In this document: positions 39,113 through 50,216 of the stretch, in pieces
Layout of the letters: each line of letters begins with the position of its first letter
How positions within the stretch are numbered: the stretch's first letter is position 1
Assembly (NCBI GenBank): GCA_900088475.1
Contig: FLMG01004215.1
Coordinates: 108,238 to 172,237, forward strand
Direction of reading: 5' to 3'
Origin: Hyphochytrium catenoides
Taxonomy: Eukaryota > Sar > Hyphochytriomycetes > Hyphochytriales > Hyphochytriaceae
DNA length: 64,000 bases
Made by a program: the position numbers and the translations under genes
The notes under the pieces: generated by a model
What the model saw: the letters and a program-made list of their open reading frames with translations, nothing else
Databases searched by the model: none
What the model was told of the DNA's origin: nothing

Positions 39113-40158
39113 TCATGGAGCCTTCTCTATGCCGAGATCTTGTCTGAGAGTGTCAAGAGGCTGTTCAAAGAGTTGCTCAAAGTAAACATTCATCAGAAAC
39201 CGGCTTCGAGGCGCCACTCTTGCCGCCCACGGAATGTACTTGGTAGTGAGGTCCCATCTCTCTTCTGATGAGAGCCTTAGCGGCCCAACGAATGCGCTCA
39301 GTGTACACATCGGCAGCTCCGTTTGTACCATCTCAAACCACTTAAGCGCCAGTTCCCCGACTACCGTTGGGGGTAAGCCTGTTAGCACATGCCAGTAGTC
39401 ATGGCACTGTGATGCGGTCAGTGCAGTTAGACTATGTTAAGCCAGATATGTAAAAAGAAGGCAAACACACCTCTCTGTAACGCTGCATAACATAGGCCAG
39501 CTCCTCATCATCCACAAACTTGACGATGCTTCGCTCGTCCGGGTCAAAGCTGAGCGGGGAGCCGGGAACATTAGGAACTCTTTATGCAGGTAGTTCTTCC
39601 TGTTAGACTTACCTATGGCTATACATAAATGTAGCGTAGGCTTTGCCGAAGGACCCTTCAGGATACTCGCTCAGCTTCTTCAAGTCAAGCTGGCTTCGCC
39701 TCACCCTGGGCTTATCCATGAGAATCCTCTTCCCTATTGGATCTTCATACATTCTTCGATGTATGTTTCGGAGAGCCTGTATACCTACGTAGATCACCTT
39801 GCGCCTAAGATTCCTTATTCCATGCTAGGCCGGTAGGAAGCAGATGAAGGTGTTTTTTGGTACCTGTGACTTCACCAAGAGTAGCGACCATATCTGCTCG
39901 CTCAGGGTCCCACAATGCTGTGACCGCCGATAAAGACATCAGGAATACCTTCTGAAGCTGGCTCGTGGGCACATGATCTGGATAGAGAACTCTTTTTACT
40001 CGCCTTTCCACCCCCAAGTACCTTGGCGCAGAGTAAGACCGCGCCCGAATCCACCCAGCAACTTCTTTCTTCCTCCATAGAGCTAACTCTAAAGGAGACC
40101 GGAAAGAGGCTCCTCTCCTAGTAAGATTCATTGACGCTCTGACGGCGACAGTGTTCAT
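39113..40158 (-). CDS. COQ4: COQ4, ubiquinone biosynthesis protein
   Basis: Mitochondrial matrix protein of the CoQ synthome, recently implicated in C1 decarboxylation/hydroxylation of CoQ precursors. Four exons in phase (39864-40158, 39613-39784, 39471-39549, 39113-39406) give 279 residues. Family blocks: YPDHVPTSQLQKVFLMSLSA, RADMVATLGEVTG, FVDDEELAYVMQRYRE, then the metal-binding H-D-x2-H-x11-E motif HDYWHVLTGLPPTVVGE at the start of the last exon, and LPMCTLSAFVGPLRL. The N-terminus MNTVAVRASMNLTRRGASFR is a good mitochondrial presequence. The ATG at 40158 is the first in frame; the triplet opening the longer frame at 40182 is TTG. Confidence 0.94.
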
Positions 40159-40673
40159 GTCAATCAAATCACTCGGGAACAACCAAATGATCTATGACGA
40201 TATATACGCAGACAGCTAGGTCTTGAGGCCTGCCCTTCGCCACGTCAAACAACTCTTTACTCAAGCTTTCCCCCGCTAATCCATCCTTAGTAAGATCGGG
40301 GGATGAGGAGCTGTCGAAGATCATATTCGTGGAGCTTCCACTACCTCTACTAGTCACAAAAAAAAGCTCGGCCAAGTTTCTCCCTCATTGTGCATTGCAG
40401 ATGTGATTACAGGCTGCTAACGGCAAACACAAGGAACGGGTGTTCTCTGTTCTCTGTCTTGCATCTTGGATTATCATCATCAAGCAGAGCCGAGTTCATG
40501 GGAGTTGATGCGGCGGCAACATCTATCAATCAGGCTCATAACTTCTACCAGTCTGTCATCGATGCAATATCCATAACTACTCTCCTTGCTTCATATTCTC
40601 TTGAGAGTAAGAAGTCTCTATCAACCGGGGAGACTGAAAGGAAATCGCTATTAGAGTACAGTGGAAAAGTAAA
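40159..40673. other. Intergenic
   Basis: About 500 bases upstream of COQ4. Two open frames of 68 codons (-) and about 100 codons (+) have no recognisable features; the plus-strand one runs into the tRNA-like element and is not supported as a gene. Confidence 0.45.
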
Positions 40674-40752
40674 GGATATTCCAGGACTTGAACCTGAATC
40701 TCATGAATGATCAACCAAGCGTGCTACCGCAAAGACATTGCACCAAATATCC
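40674..40752 (-). tRNA. tRNA-like element with enlarged D loop
   Basis: On the minus strand, GGATATT at the 5' end pairs perfectly with AATATCC at the 3' end (7 bp acceptor). A T arm TCAGG-TTCAAGT-CCTGG with a B-box-like GGTTCAAGTCC and a 4-bp D stem GTGC/GCAC lie at the right places. A T-run (CTTTTCC) follows downstream. The spacing between D and T stems is 23 bases, as in a class I tRNA. Two oddities: the D loop is 15 bases, about 7 more than normal, and the anticodon stem pairs poorly, so no anticodon is assigned. Could be a tRNA pseudogene or a tRNA with an ectopic intron. Confidence 0.4.
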
Positions 40753-41943
40753 ATACTAGTCTGGAGTGACCAGGGACTATATACCGGATACAACTCACCG
40801 TCCTAACAGAGACAAGTTGGACGGTACTGATGCTGAGGGCTGATTGGAAAAGTAGGTTGACTGCTTTTCTTCTTGTAGCTTTCTTTGGGACCTCCTTTTC
40901 TCGGAGACGAACGGTGGACAGCTACTACTTATTAGTGCTTTGAAACTCATTATAGTGACAGGGACACGTCTGAAGCTTGGCCCGCACACCTCTTTGACCA
41001 ACATTGAATGTGCAGGGAAACCTCGAGGTGTAGCTCCCATCTCTTGAGCGCCTTGGGGACATCATCGATCACCGATCTTTCTCTAAGTCGTAGTAAAAGC
41101 TATTTGGCCTGATTAGGGAGACAGAAAGGGTGTTGGCCAACTTGATCAAGGTGTTTCATTGGATTAGTTGGTCTTTCAGCAGCAGGCAACACTCTTATGA
41201 AGGTCATCACATGATGGTCGCCTACCTGCCAATAGCTTCTTGCTGTCAGGTTCAGAAATTTGAAAGCTGCAGAAACGGAGCGAGGAGGGAGTAGGACTAT
41301 GTAGCCTGACTAGGGTGATACCCACAACTGTGGTCAGCACCGCCAGCGTTACCATTAGCCAGCAGTCTCATTCCATCGCCCACAGCCCACAGACAACATA
41401 ACGCCTCTTCTTCTCCGGTTATGGTTACTATCACGCCGCACAGTTACGATAATCAGCTTGGTACTTGCATGCTTCCTCCTACTAAATCTGTCATAGCATG
41501 GCAAGGAGCGAGCTCCCAATCACATCTTTCGGCTGACTAGAGCTACACAGGACAGGATCATACGATAGGCCACAGAGAAGGGATAAACCAGAAGAACCTC
41601 ACTTTCCCAAAATCGTCATGCCCAAAGACGTCATTAGGAGTAGCCCAGTACTTGTTAGCCTATGAACGGAGCTCAGTAGCCCAACCCTTCCTTCTCAATG
41701 CCATCATACCCTTCACAGCCCCCCAGTCGCTTCCAGTATTAGTATTCTGCACTAGGTAGAAGCAGCAACAAACTTCTTTGTTGGTGTGGGACAATGACAG
41801 TTGTTCATAATAAACTAAACTTTTATTATCAAATCATTCGACCATTTGTAAAAAGTGGGCGGTGTGCGCCACAGTGATGGCGACACCTATAATGTTAGGA
41901 AGCTGTCACCTGGCTTCCCGTAACCAATAAGAAGGGAAATCAC
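40753..41943. other. Intergenic
   Basis: About 1.2 kb between the tRNA-like element and the 3' end of the secreted repeat protein gene. No open frame with recognisable content. The segment at about 41806-41835 (AATAAACTAAACTTTTATTA) is AT-rich and lies where the poly(A) region of the minus-strand gene would be. Confidence 0.5.
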
Positions 41944-43203
41944 TTAGCTCTTGATGATGCAGCCAATAGGGTTGGAGCTGGTAAGAGCGCAAAGTCCCTG
42001 GTTAGGGGTAAGGTCAAAGTTGCCAAGAGGAGAGACGAGCTTGCCGCACTGAGGCTTAGCACCGCAGTAAAGGAAGCATGAGTTAGGGTCGTTCTCAATC
42101 TTCTTGAAACCATCAGGGCACTTCACGCAGACCTTTCTGTCAGCAGCAAGGGTTACAGAGAAGGCACATCCTGTGGTGTCAGAGACAATCTCAAGGGAAC
42201 CAGCGCAATCCTTCTGGGCCTCATCAGGGTTGCACTTAACGCCTGGTGCACCGGTAGTTGGTGCTGGGCCAGGTGCACCGGAGGTAGGTGCTGGGCCAGG
42301 TCCAGAGGTAGGAGCCTTGGTGGTAGGGCCAGTGCTTGGGCCAGCGGTAGGAGTTGGTCCAGGGGCAGGTCCGGAGGTTGGCTTAGGTCCAGGTCCAGCA
42401 GTTGGCTTAGCACCTTCACCGAGCTTGCATCCTGGAACACCAGTCTTGACGATGCCACAGTGGGAGCCAGCAGGGCAGTTTCCGTTAGGGAAGCCTCCTA
42501 CACAGATTGGCACAGGAGCGCAGCCGGTCTGACCGCCCTCCACAGAGACTGGGAGCTCACCGGCAGCACAACCATTGTCTGGCTTGGGTACATCAGGCTT
42601 GGGGGAACCAGGAAGGGGCTTAGTGGTGCTTGGGACAGAGGAAGGTCCGGAAGATGGAGCCTTAGAAGGAGCGGAGGAAGGTCCGGAAGATGGAGCCTTA
42701 GAAGGAGCGGAGGAAGGTCCGGAAGATGGAGCCTTGGAAGGAGCGGAGGAAGGTCCGGAAGATGGAGCAGCGGAAGGAGCAGAAGAAGGACCAGAAGTAG
42801 GAGCTGGGGAAGGAGCGTTAGGAGTGCAGCCTGCAATGCACTTGCTAGCATCGCTAGGGTTCTCCCAGATGCACTTGGCCTGGTTGGGCTTCACAGCGAT
42901 CTTCTGGCCAAGAAGAGCAACCTCACCGCAAAGAGGCTTGTCGCCACAGGTGAAGTATGGGAACTTGCTCAGGTCGATGGATCCAGAGGTAGGGCACTGG
43001 AGGCACACAACGCCAGGCTGGCCGAGCAGAGTAGCGGCCTTTCTTCCTGCAGGTCCATAGGAGCTGGTACAGTCACCTCCGCCAAGAGCAACTTCTACAT
43101 TACCAGCGCAGTCGGTAAGCTGGGTGCAGCCGTCTTCAGGGCCAGCTTCAGCAGCAGCGATTACTGCTGCAAGAGCGAAAAGGATGAACTTGATGGAAGC
43201 CAT
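41944..43203 (-). CDS. Secreted two-domain cysteine-rich protein with PSSGPSSAPSKA repeats
   Basis: Single-exon protein of 419 residues, function unknown. It starts MASIKFILFALAAVIAAAEA, a clear signal peptide with cleavage near residue 20. Two related Cys-rich domains sit at the ends: CTQLTDCAGNVEVALGGG to CGDKPLCGEVALLGQ with NQAKC (about 25-135), and DCAGSLEIVSDTTGC to CGAKPQCGKLVSPLG with NQGLC (about 320-419). A smaller Cys-rich segment (VPICVGGFPNGNCPAGSHCG) lies in the middle. The linkers are Pro/Ser/Thr/Gly-rich: about four copies of PSSGPSSAPSKA, then a GPAPTSG-type stretch, both likely O-glycosylated. Codon choice is strongly biased, suggesting high expression. Likely a wall, scale or extracellular-matrix protein. 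The frame is open upstream to 43404, but the signal peptide decides the start. Confidence 0.85.
   Translation of the reverse strand: MASIKFILFALAAVIAAAEAGPEDGCTQLTDCAGNVEVALGGGDCTSSYGPAGRKAATLLGQPGVVCLQCPTSGSIDLSKFPYFTCGDKPLCGEVALLGQKIAVKPNQAKCIWENPSDASKCIAGCTPNAPSPAPTSGPSSAPSAAPSSGPSSAPSKAPSSGPSSAPSKAPSSGPSSAPSKAPSSGPSSVPSTTKPLPGSPKPDVPKPDNGCAAGELPVSVEGGQTGCAPVPICVGGFPNGNCPAGSHCGIVKTGVPGCKLGEGAKPTAGPGPKPTSGPAPGPTPTAGPSTGPTTKAPTSGPGPAPTSGAPGPAPTTGAPGVKCNPDEAQKDCAGSLEIVSDTTGCAFSVTLAADRKVCVKCPDGFKKIENDPNSCFLYCGAKPQCGKLVSPLGNFDLTPNQGLCALTSSNPIGCIIKS
42638..42781. repeat. 36-bp tandem repeat, about four copies
   Basis: Direct repeats with a 36-base period inside the secreted protein gene, beginning near 42638, 42674, 42710 and 42746. 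The copies are almost identical at the DNA level (one A/G change and a divergent last copy), which points to recent expansion. Each encodes PSSGPSSAPSKA or a close variant. Confidence 0.92.
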
Positions 43204-46200
43204 TTTAAAAAGTATGAACGATTGACGACCCAATCTGATTGAGCTGCGGTTGCCGATTACCAAGTAAATCTGAAAGTGAGATGAAGGAAGTGATAGTCCC
43301 TCAGCCTGATATGATAACAGACAGGATCGTGGAAACAGGGAGACATGAGTGGAAGAGCTTTGAAGAGGAGGGATCTTGTGACGAGGTGAAGAAGGACAGA
43401 ACAAGGATAAAGAGCTCTTTCCTCTTCCGCCATCACTGATCGCTTAGACTGTCTCTCATAAGACCTCTCTGAGTGAAGGAACGGAGAAGGTCCATGGGGC
43501 GTAAGAAAGACAGAGCCCCAAGAAATACCTTGTTACTTTGGCGCTGTAGCATAACATAGACATGAGGGCCTATCAACAATGTAGAATATGATACCTCGAT
43601 TTCCAGTATGACACCGAGATAAAACACTCCTCATAAGACAGGCGTGTATCCACGCTGGAAAGATACGATTGACAAGAGACAGAGCGAGGCCATCATGCGA
43701 GACAGAGGCCATAGAAAGTGTCTGCATAAGGAAGGAGCCAGCCACATGGCCATTGTCCCTGTGAAGTGATGATGCGGCCTCCTTGACGATGATGCGCCTC
43801 GGGTAAGAACGCCTTTGGTCATACGGCGAAGCGTGGGTAGGACGCTCCGCTGGCGACCTCTACAATATGACCTACCTACCGGTGGGTGGGGGTTCTGCGT
43901 TCGTTAGTCGTGGTAAGTAACGGCTATGCCCGGATACGCTGGGTGTTACAATGGGGACAACGGGGTTGGTAGAAAGCCATGTTCAGGGATATGAGGAATC
44001 ATCTTTAGGAACCGCTTAGAATGGGGTTCATGTTATTTACCGGTGTGAATAACCGCATGGGTTGGGTATCTATCTCTCTGGAGTTGTTTCTTTGTTACCA
44101 ACAAAGCAAGCATCACAGACCAGCAAATTTTGAAGCAGCAAGGGGCGCTCCCTTTGGTGCAAGTGCAGGTCAGGAGGAGCAAGGAGGCTGAGAGTCGGAA
44201 GTGGAGACAGGGAGCAGCGTGGAATAAACCAGTGGTCTCCCATTCTTTCAAGTAAAATTGACGTGAACATGAAGCAAAACCTATAGACAGTCGAAAAGCA
44301 GTAGTTGTGGAATCTTTCTTAGGGCATTATCGTTAGGTTTCAGACGTAGTTTCCCGGCAGTGGATCTTTCGTTCCTACCACTCCTTCGCTCTGTCTGTGC
44401 ACAGAGTGAGGGAGGAAGAAAGACCTGAAGAAGAAAAAGTTCAAGTTGATCAATGGCCCTTACCCGTCCACCCTTGCACCTGCAGATGATTCTGTTCAAA
44501 AAGAGTGATGGCCAGCCCAAAGTTGTTCCCTCTTCTCTCTTTCCGTCGTTTCTTCCTTTCCTCCTAGCCAGATCTGTAAACAACTTTTGTCTCTCTTTGA
44601 CTGCAACTTGTCGTCCTTCATTGTCCTTGAGACCTCCTACCTTCCTAAATAGTTCCTACCTCTAGCTCATACACTCCAGTAGAACTACAGGGTTCTTTTC
44701 TTACTTCTTGGCTTGCCTCTGTTTCTTAAGTTAGGGTGCAGCCGGATGATGATGAACCTCACCCGCTTGTTCTCTCCAACACCTCCACAGTCTAAGTCCG
44801 CAGCTCCATGTTCCTTAAAATTTCTGCTGTACGACGCAATCATCGGCTAGACGAAGCGCCAGAACAAACGCCAGTTCACCTTTGTCCCCCGTGATCCACC
44901 CATTAGTGAGATCCCTTGTGCTGATTAGCCTTTATGAACGGAAGAAAGCATACAGTAGAAATAGACACTTTCCTGCATGGGCAGGTTGCGATTCATTTGA
45001 CTTCAAAAACCGCTGGTGGACAGTTATTGGGAATGGCCAATTAATTTGTACCTGGTTATCAATATTTCTTCCTTTCCTCCTTTCCGCTTGTACTTGTAGG
45101 CCTTTCCTAGATAGTTCCAAAGGGAAGCTTCTCTCCTCCTTTTCGAAGCGCCTTCTCAAAGGAGTTTTGACTGCCTACAAGAACTTCTTGTGGTTGTATA
45201 TTACTCTTATTAATGGACGTGACACAGTAACTGGTGTGGCCAATGTTGTCGACCAGCCGCACACTTGTTCGAAGTTTCCCTAGAAAATGTGAAACAACAA
45301 GCGAGAAAAGTCTCTTCTTCTCCATCTTTCTTGGTGTATAAGAAACCAAGAGAAGTCAAGGTGGCATGGACAGCCAGCACAATGACCAGGCCAACCCCAC
45401 TATAACCAAAACATCATGACAGCTAGTGCGTTATCAGTCTTGACATAAAGAAAGAATCTTTTCTCTCCTCTCTACCATATCTAGAAGGTGGGTCACTGTG
45501 TAACGTGACTCTGACTATTCTAGATGCCATCTAGCTTTGCGGGAGACAGCAAAGCCATGCCGTCGACTCTGGTGCAGCGGCGGACACTCTTCTTCTGTGT
45601 TCTCCTTCATTGTGAACATTTGGATAGAAATTTCTATTGAAGTGGCAGATCAGGGTGTTGCTAGCACGATGATGATGATGATGGTGCAGTCAGTTCTGGT
45701 CTAAAGACCGATAGGCCAAATTGCACAGCCAAATGGTTCCTTCGTCTGTAACGCCTTTTCTAACTTTCTCAGAAGAGAAGGGTTAGGAGCTCCTATGGTG
45801 CCTTTTGATGAATCGAAAATTGTATCCCTGCGAGACTGGGGCTGGCTTGTTTCTCCTGGGCTCCTTCCTCCTCACCTGCTTGTGCCTTGTTCTCCCGCTC
45901 TGAAGAAGGTTCTGCCCCTTGCAGCAACAAGAGGCTACTTATTGTACCGTTTATCCCACCGCCACCTGGCTATTGAGGCTTCTTCTGGGCCCGCGTACGA
46001 GCTTTCGTCATCTCACTACCCTCCCGTGACGCTTCTCACATCTCCTTACGCTTTTGTTGATTTGCTTTCCCTCCCCTTTCAACAGAACACGAACAACTGC
46101 GGGATCGGCAGTTTGTACCCTTCATGCAAGCAATAGAAGATGGAGCATCTAAGGGATTTTTTATGGGCCGCCACAAGAGGGCGATGCAGCTGTTTCGGCT

Positions 46201-48929
46201 TGCAAGAGCGCCATTTGTTCTCCACCAATAACTCACGAAAAGGCAACTCACCCCCGTTGCCATAGCTGCCGGTAAGTAGAGGTAATGTTTCTCTTCCATG
46301 CTCATCTTTACCTCAAAGGATGCTTGTAATATAATCTTTTGAGTATGACAAAATACAGCCTTCCAACCAATGGAATCAATAGGCAGGCCGCCAACTGCCA
46401 ACGAAAGAAATGCACCCAAGTGTGTTCAAAGGCCAGATTTGTTCATCCCCAAGTCTTCACCCACCCATTACCTTGTTAGTTTTTTTTTATAGAATAGTTC
46501 TACAATACTCAGCCATGCGGCTGCATTTTTGAAACTCTTTACTCGGGAGTATGATGTAGATCTATGCAGTCTGGAGTTGCTTCAGTCTTCACATGCAGAC
46601 TTATCAACAGAACAACAATTTATCGTTGTCGCTTTCTCACAATGGACGATTTGTGGGCTGGGAATCCTCACAAGTAAAGTATTCAGGCCTGCTCCTATAG
46701 CTCTTTGACGCCAAGGAGGGATTATCTATCTTTGCAACAGATACTCGCTCATATTTATCGTGTCAGCAGCTTGCCATCCAAGAAGAGATCTGAATAGCGA
46801 GATAAAAAGTGTAAGGGGAAGAGTACCTCAGTGACTCTCGTAACGCCAGCACAGCACATAGGGGGCATACTGCCAGCTCACAAGTAGTATCGAGTTGGTG
46901 GCAGCTTGTTCTCACACTCTGATGATGCCGGTAGGTAGGGGACCACGACTAGCATTTTTATGCCGTCCACTACTAGCTGCTGGTCTTTCTCATCTCAGTG
47001 CTTTCGTCATCTCGTTCGAGGGTTAAGAATATAGTAGTGACTTTCATGAAGACAGCATACACCGCGGGATAATGCCAGAACACGGGCACCACCAAGACCT
47101 TTACTAGTAAATACCCACCTTTCTGAAACCCATTCGCTATGGGTCTCCTCCTTATCCAGAACCGCCGTGAATGATGACAAGGGTGAGCTCGGGGAGGGGC
47201 CGTAATGGTCTATGACCCAATATTCAAAAACGGGTATGAATCCGTATAAGGCGCACGCGTGAGCTCTTGATAAGTGCACTATGCTGGATGTATCGATGAT
47301 GGCCCGATGATGGCCTCGGTCGTCGTAACAACGTGTTGTAGGGTGTGTCTCGTCAATTATAGAGCTAGTTTCACTAGAGTCGGCTGGATGTAAGCTGACG
47401 ACCGCCTAGCAGCAGAAGAAACGATCTCACCCCCAGTAACGGTTGATTCAATTATTGCGTCTATGATGGCATAGTAGAAGACAATTGTTCTTTCGCCCCA
47501 CGATCCATTCCTGGAGGGTGAAGTCGTTATTCCATACTTGTAAAAGGCAATAATCATCAAGCTACGAGGTATTCTTACGTGCGCAGAAGGATTCATACCC
47601 TTGCATGGCCACTCAGATCTTCAGGAAGTATGTAATAAAAGATTTCCACCACAAGGCCGCGGTATGTAACAAAAGCACCTGCAAGGATCTGCATTGTCTC
47701 TAGATAAGCAGAGAATGCGGCTGCTACGAAGCCGCTGTCTAGGCACCGCTAGGAACAAGAAGAAGAAGAACAATATTCCTCGTGCAAAAGACTACCTGTA
47801 CATATAGTTCTCGAGAACTAAAGCCACGCCGATGGAAGAAGGAACTTTGAATCAGGACACCGATCAATCAATCAACCAGACCCGTCAACAGTCTGTACTT
47901 AATGAGGTCATCTGAGCCCGGCGATGCTCCAAAGCTGCTATTGGCAGATGGGGCCAGATAAGATCGTCCTGATTGGTTGGACTCAATCACTTGTGTTCTG
48001 GTTAGCCAATGAAATGACTCTCATCTGAAGTCAACTTGCTGTACGACGACCGTAAATCTGCCAGGTGTTATTCGCAGTCATATTAGCCTGGTACACCTCA
48101 GCCTTGGTAGAACTACAAGTAGTTGTACAAGCCACGTACCAGCTGACTACGTCCTGACTATTGAAGCCATCTCAACCTTGTCTTTGAACCATGAAACGGT
48201 ATTAAGGATACGTAGCCTTCAAGCGCACTATATTCACTATTTTGCGCAGACTATCATAAATGACAGTTGGGGTTTCGAATGGTTCTGGATGTTGACTATA
48301 CCACCAGCTTCAACTCAGGCCTGAATTTGTATAGTTATAAAAGACTTGAGACAGGCCCAGCGACCAGCTGGAGAGAATGTAGTTCTACTCCTGTACGAGT
48401 TTATAGCTGGGCTCCGTGAATGAGGAGGGCCAGGTGATAGAGACCAGGTAGGAGGAAGAGCCAGCTCCTTCTGTAACCCTTACTTCCCACCAAACCTGAA
48501 AAAGGATGAATGGGTTTAAAGAGTAGATGCGTTTGGGTGGTAAGACTATGGTCTTAAGGTCTATTTTAAAGTAGAGTGAGTGAGGCAGATGTCTGGGTTT
48601 GCCGCCGCATGCTGTTTTTGAGCACGTTGAACCTCCGCACTCCGCGATTACAGAACTGTCAGTAGTTCTTCTAAAGCAGTTTGGACAGTAATCCAGAACT
48701 CATAAAGCTCGCGACAACTCTCGCAAATACACAATCCAGAGATCTTAGCAGCCCATTACGAAGGTCGTTTCCACCGGAGCCAAGAAAATCCGAAGTTGAG
48801 CAGGCATCAGAATAAAGGCACGTTGTCATCGCCGCCAACTCTTTCTCCTAAAGGCTCTCTCTTTTGAGCGACAAAGCACGACAAGAGCGCCATATCGAGG
48901 CAACCTAAAAAGAAGGTTTTCTCTCCGCT
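43204..48929. other. Gene-poor interval of about 5.7 kb
   Basis: No protein domain, convincing exon series, rRNA, snRNA or tRNA could be recognised on either strand. Open frames reach about 130 codons (for example 44882-45283 + and 46036-46419 -), but their translations look random and lack splice-consistent partners. There is a short GATGATGATG run near 45670. The region contrasts with the rest of the window, where genes are spaced by less than about 1.5 kb. It may hold unrecognised non-coding RNA, a decayed mobile element or fast-evolving genes. Confidence 0.5.
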
Positions 48930-50216
48930 ATGTGCTATTATGCACATCCTCTGACAAGAAAGGACCGGGGACGACTGAAGAAAAAGGCACTCCGCCGTGG
49001 AGGTAGGAGAAGTGTCTCCTCGGAGTGCCTTGAGGTAGTCATCCCCACCAACGGGCAGCTTCAGGGAAAGTATGCCCCACACGCCCCACACATGAAGCCC
49101 AAGTTTACATACAGTCTCATTGTAGACTCCACGGAAGTCCATCCACAACTTGAAGTCCTACTGCACACTGATGGGCAGGTTGTTAATCTTGAGCAAAAGA
49201 GTCCCCCACCACCCGAGCGCTCGAATAGCTTTGATGGCATCAGACGCAGAAGGCGAAGAGGAGAAAGCAGAGACCTCTCAGATCTCCTACTTCCCGAGAA
49301 GCAGGCCGAGAAGAAGGTATCAATAGTAAAAGTACCCAGAGCGCAGAAACCACAAAATCAGTCCTTAACGTACACGGAAGCAGACCCACGACAATGGTAC
49401 CATTTGTCACAAAGCAACGGCTTCTTGGGGAGCGGAATGTTTGGGACGGTAACTCTAGTAGAGCGCGTGGAAACGGGGGAGAAGTTTGCGATGAAAGACA
49501 TGGACTTAAAGAAGCTCTATTCAGAGGAGGAGAAGCTTGGCGCGAAAAAGGAGGCAGAGATTCTTTCCTCCATATCACATCCGGGCATTGTCAGTTTTGA
49601 GGGCGCCTACACTCATGAAAATCATTACTACCTACTCACTGAGTTCCTGCCTGGCGGAAGTTTGGCGGCCTTTATGCAGCATCCTACTCGCAGACTCGGT
49701 GTTGATGAAGGCATCGCGAAGATTATCTTACGGGAAGTACTAGGGGCCCTAGTCCATCTTCACAAGGAAGTTGGCGTCCTGCATGGTGACATCAAGCTGG
49801 ACAACATATTGCTCACGGACTGCGATATAGCCGAAGGCAATACCTATCCCCAAGTGAAGCTTGTGGACTTTGGCACTTGTACCCAGCTCAAGGTTGTCGA
49901 TGGAGAAGAGAAGCCGGTGCTGAGAGAGGTGGTGGTTGGCACTCACGGCTACATTGCCCCAGAGATTCTGTGTCGGGTAGGCATGACAACCAAAGCCGAC
50001 ATGTGGAGTTTGGGCATCACGACTTTCTACCTACTCTCTGGCTATCATCCCTTCTTCCCTTATGCTACCTGTCTGGAAGAGCCTGTGGATTTTAGTGACA
50101 GAGTATGGGCAAGTCGGACGGAGGAGTGCAAGAGCTTCATTAGGTCACTCCTTTGTGTAGACCATCAGAAACGCCTCAGTGCCGAGCAAGCTCTCAGCCA
50201 TCCTTGGTTGCGATAG
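48930..50216 (+). CDS. Serine/threonine protein kinase, CAMK-like
   Basis: Single-exon kinase of 428 residues. Residues 1-155 are a basic, serine-rich extension with RRRRRR at 105-110 and RSNSFDG at 97-103. The catalytic domain (about 160-427) shows the glycine loop LGSGMFGTV (166-174), the ATP-anchoring lysine in AMKD (K189), the alpha-C glutamate in KKEAEIL (E208), HGDIKLDN (285-292), DFG (313-315), an APE-type IAPEI, and the final SAEQALSHPW typical of CAMK-group kinases. The HRD arginine is replaced by glycine (HGD), so activation-loop phosphorylation is probably not needed for the RD contact. Specific family and substrate are not clear. Confidence 0.9.
   Translation: MCYYAHPLTRKDRGRLKKKALRRGGRRSVSSECLEVVIPTNGQLQGKYAPHAPHMKPKFTYSLIVDSTEVHPQLEVLLHTDGQVVNLEQKSPPPPERSNSFDGIRRRRRRGESRDLSDLLLPEKQAEKKVSIVKVPRAQKPQNQSLTYTEADPRQWYHLSQSNGFLGSGMFGTVTLVERVETGEKFAMKDMDLKKLYSEEEKLGAKKEAEILSSISHPGIVSFEGAYTHENHYYLLTEFLPGGSLAAFMQHPTRRLGVDEGIAKIILREVLGALVHLHKEVGVLHGDIKLDNILLTDCDIAEGNTYPQVKLVDFGTCTQLKVVDGEEKPVLREVVVGTHGYIAPEILCRVGMTTKADMWSLGITTFYLLSGYHPFFPYATCLEEPVDFSDRVWASRTEECKSFIRSLLCVDHQKRLSAEQALSHPWLR

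Noticed and set aside
40390-40710. 106-codon plus-strand frame
   Set aside because: Overlaps the tRNA-like element, has no domain and no splice partners.
42104-43242. Long plus-strand open frames opposite the secreted repeat protein (including one of 260 codons)
   Set aside because: They are the mirror of a repetitive, codon-biased gene; their Gly/Glu- or Arg/Ser-rich translations have no signal or domain, whereas the minus strand has a signal peptide and paired Cys domains.
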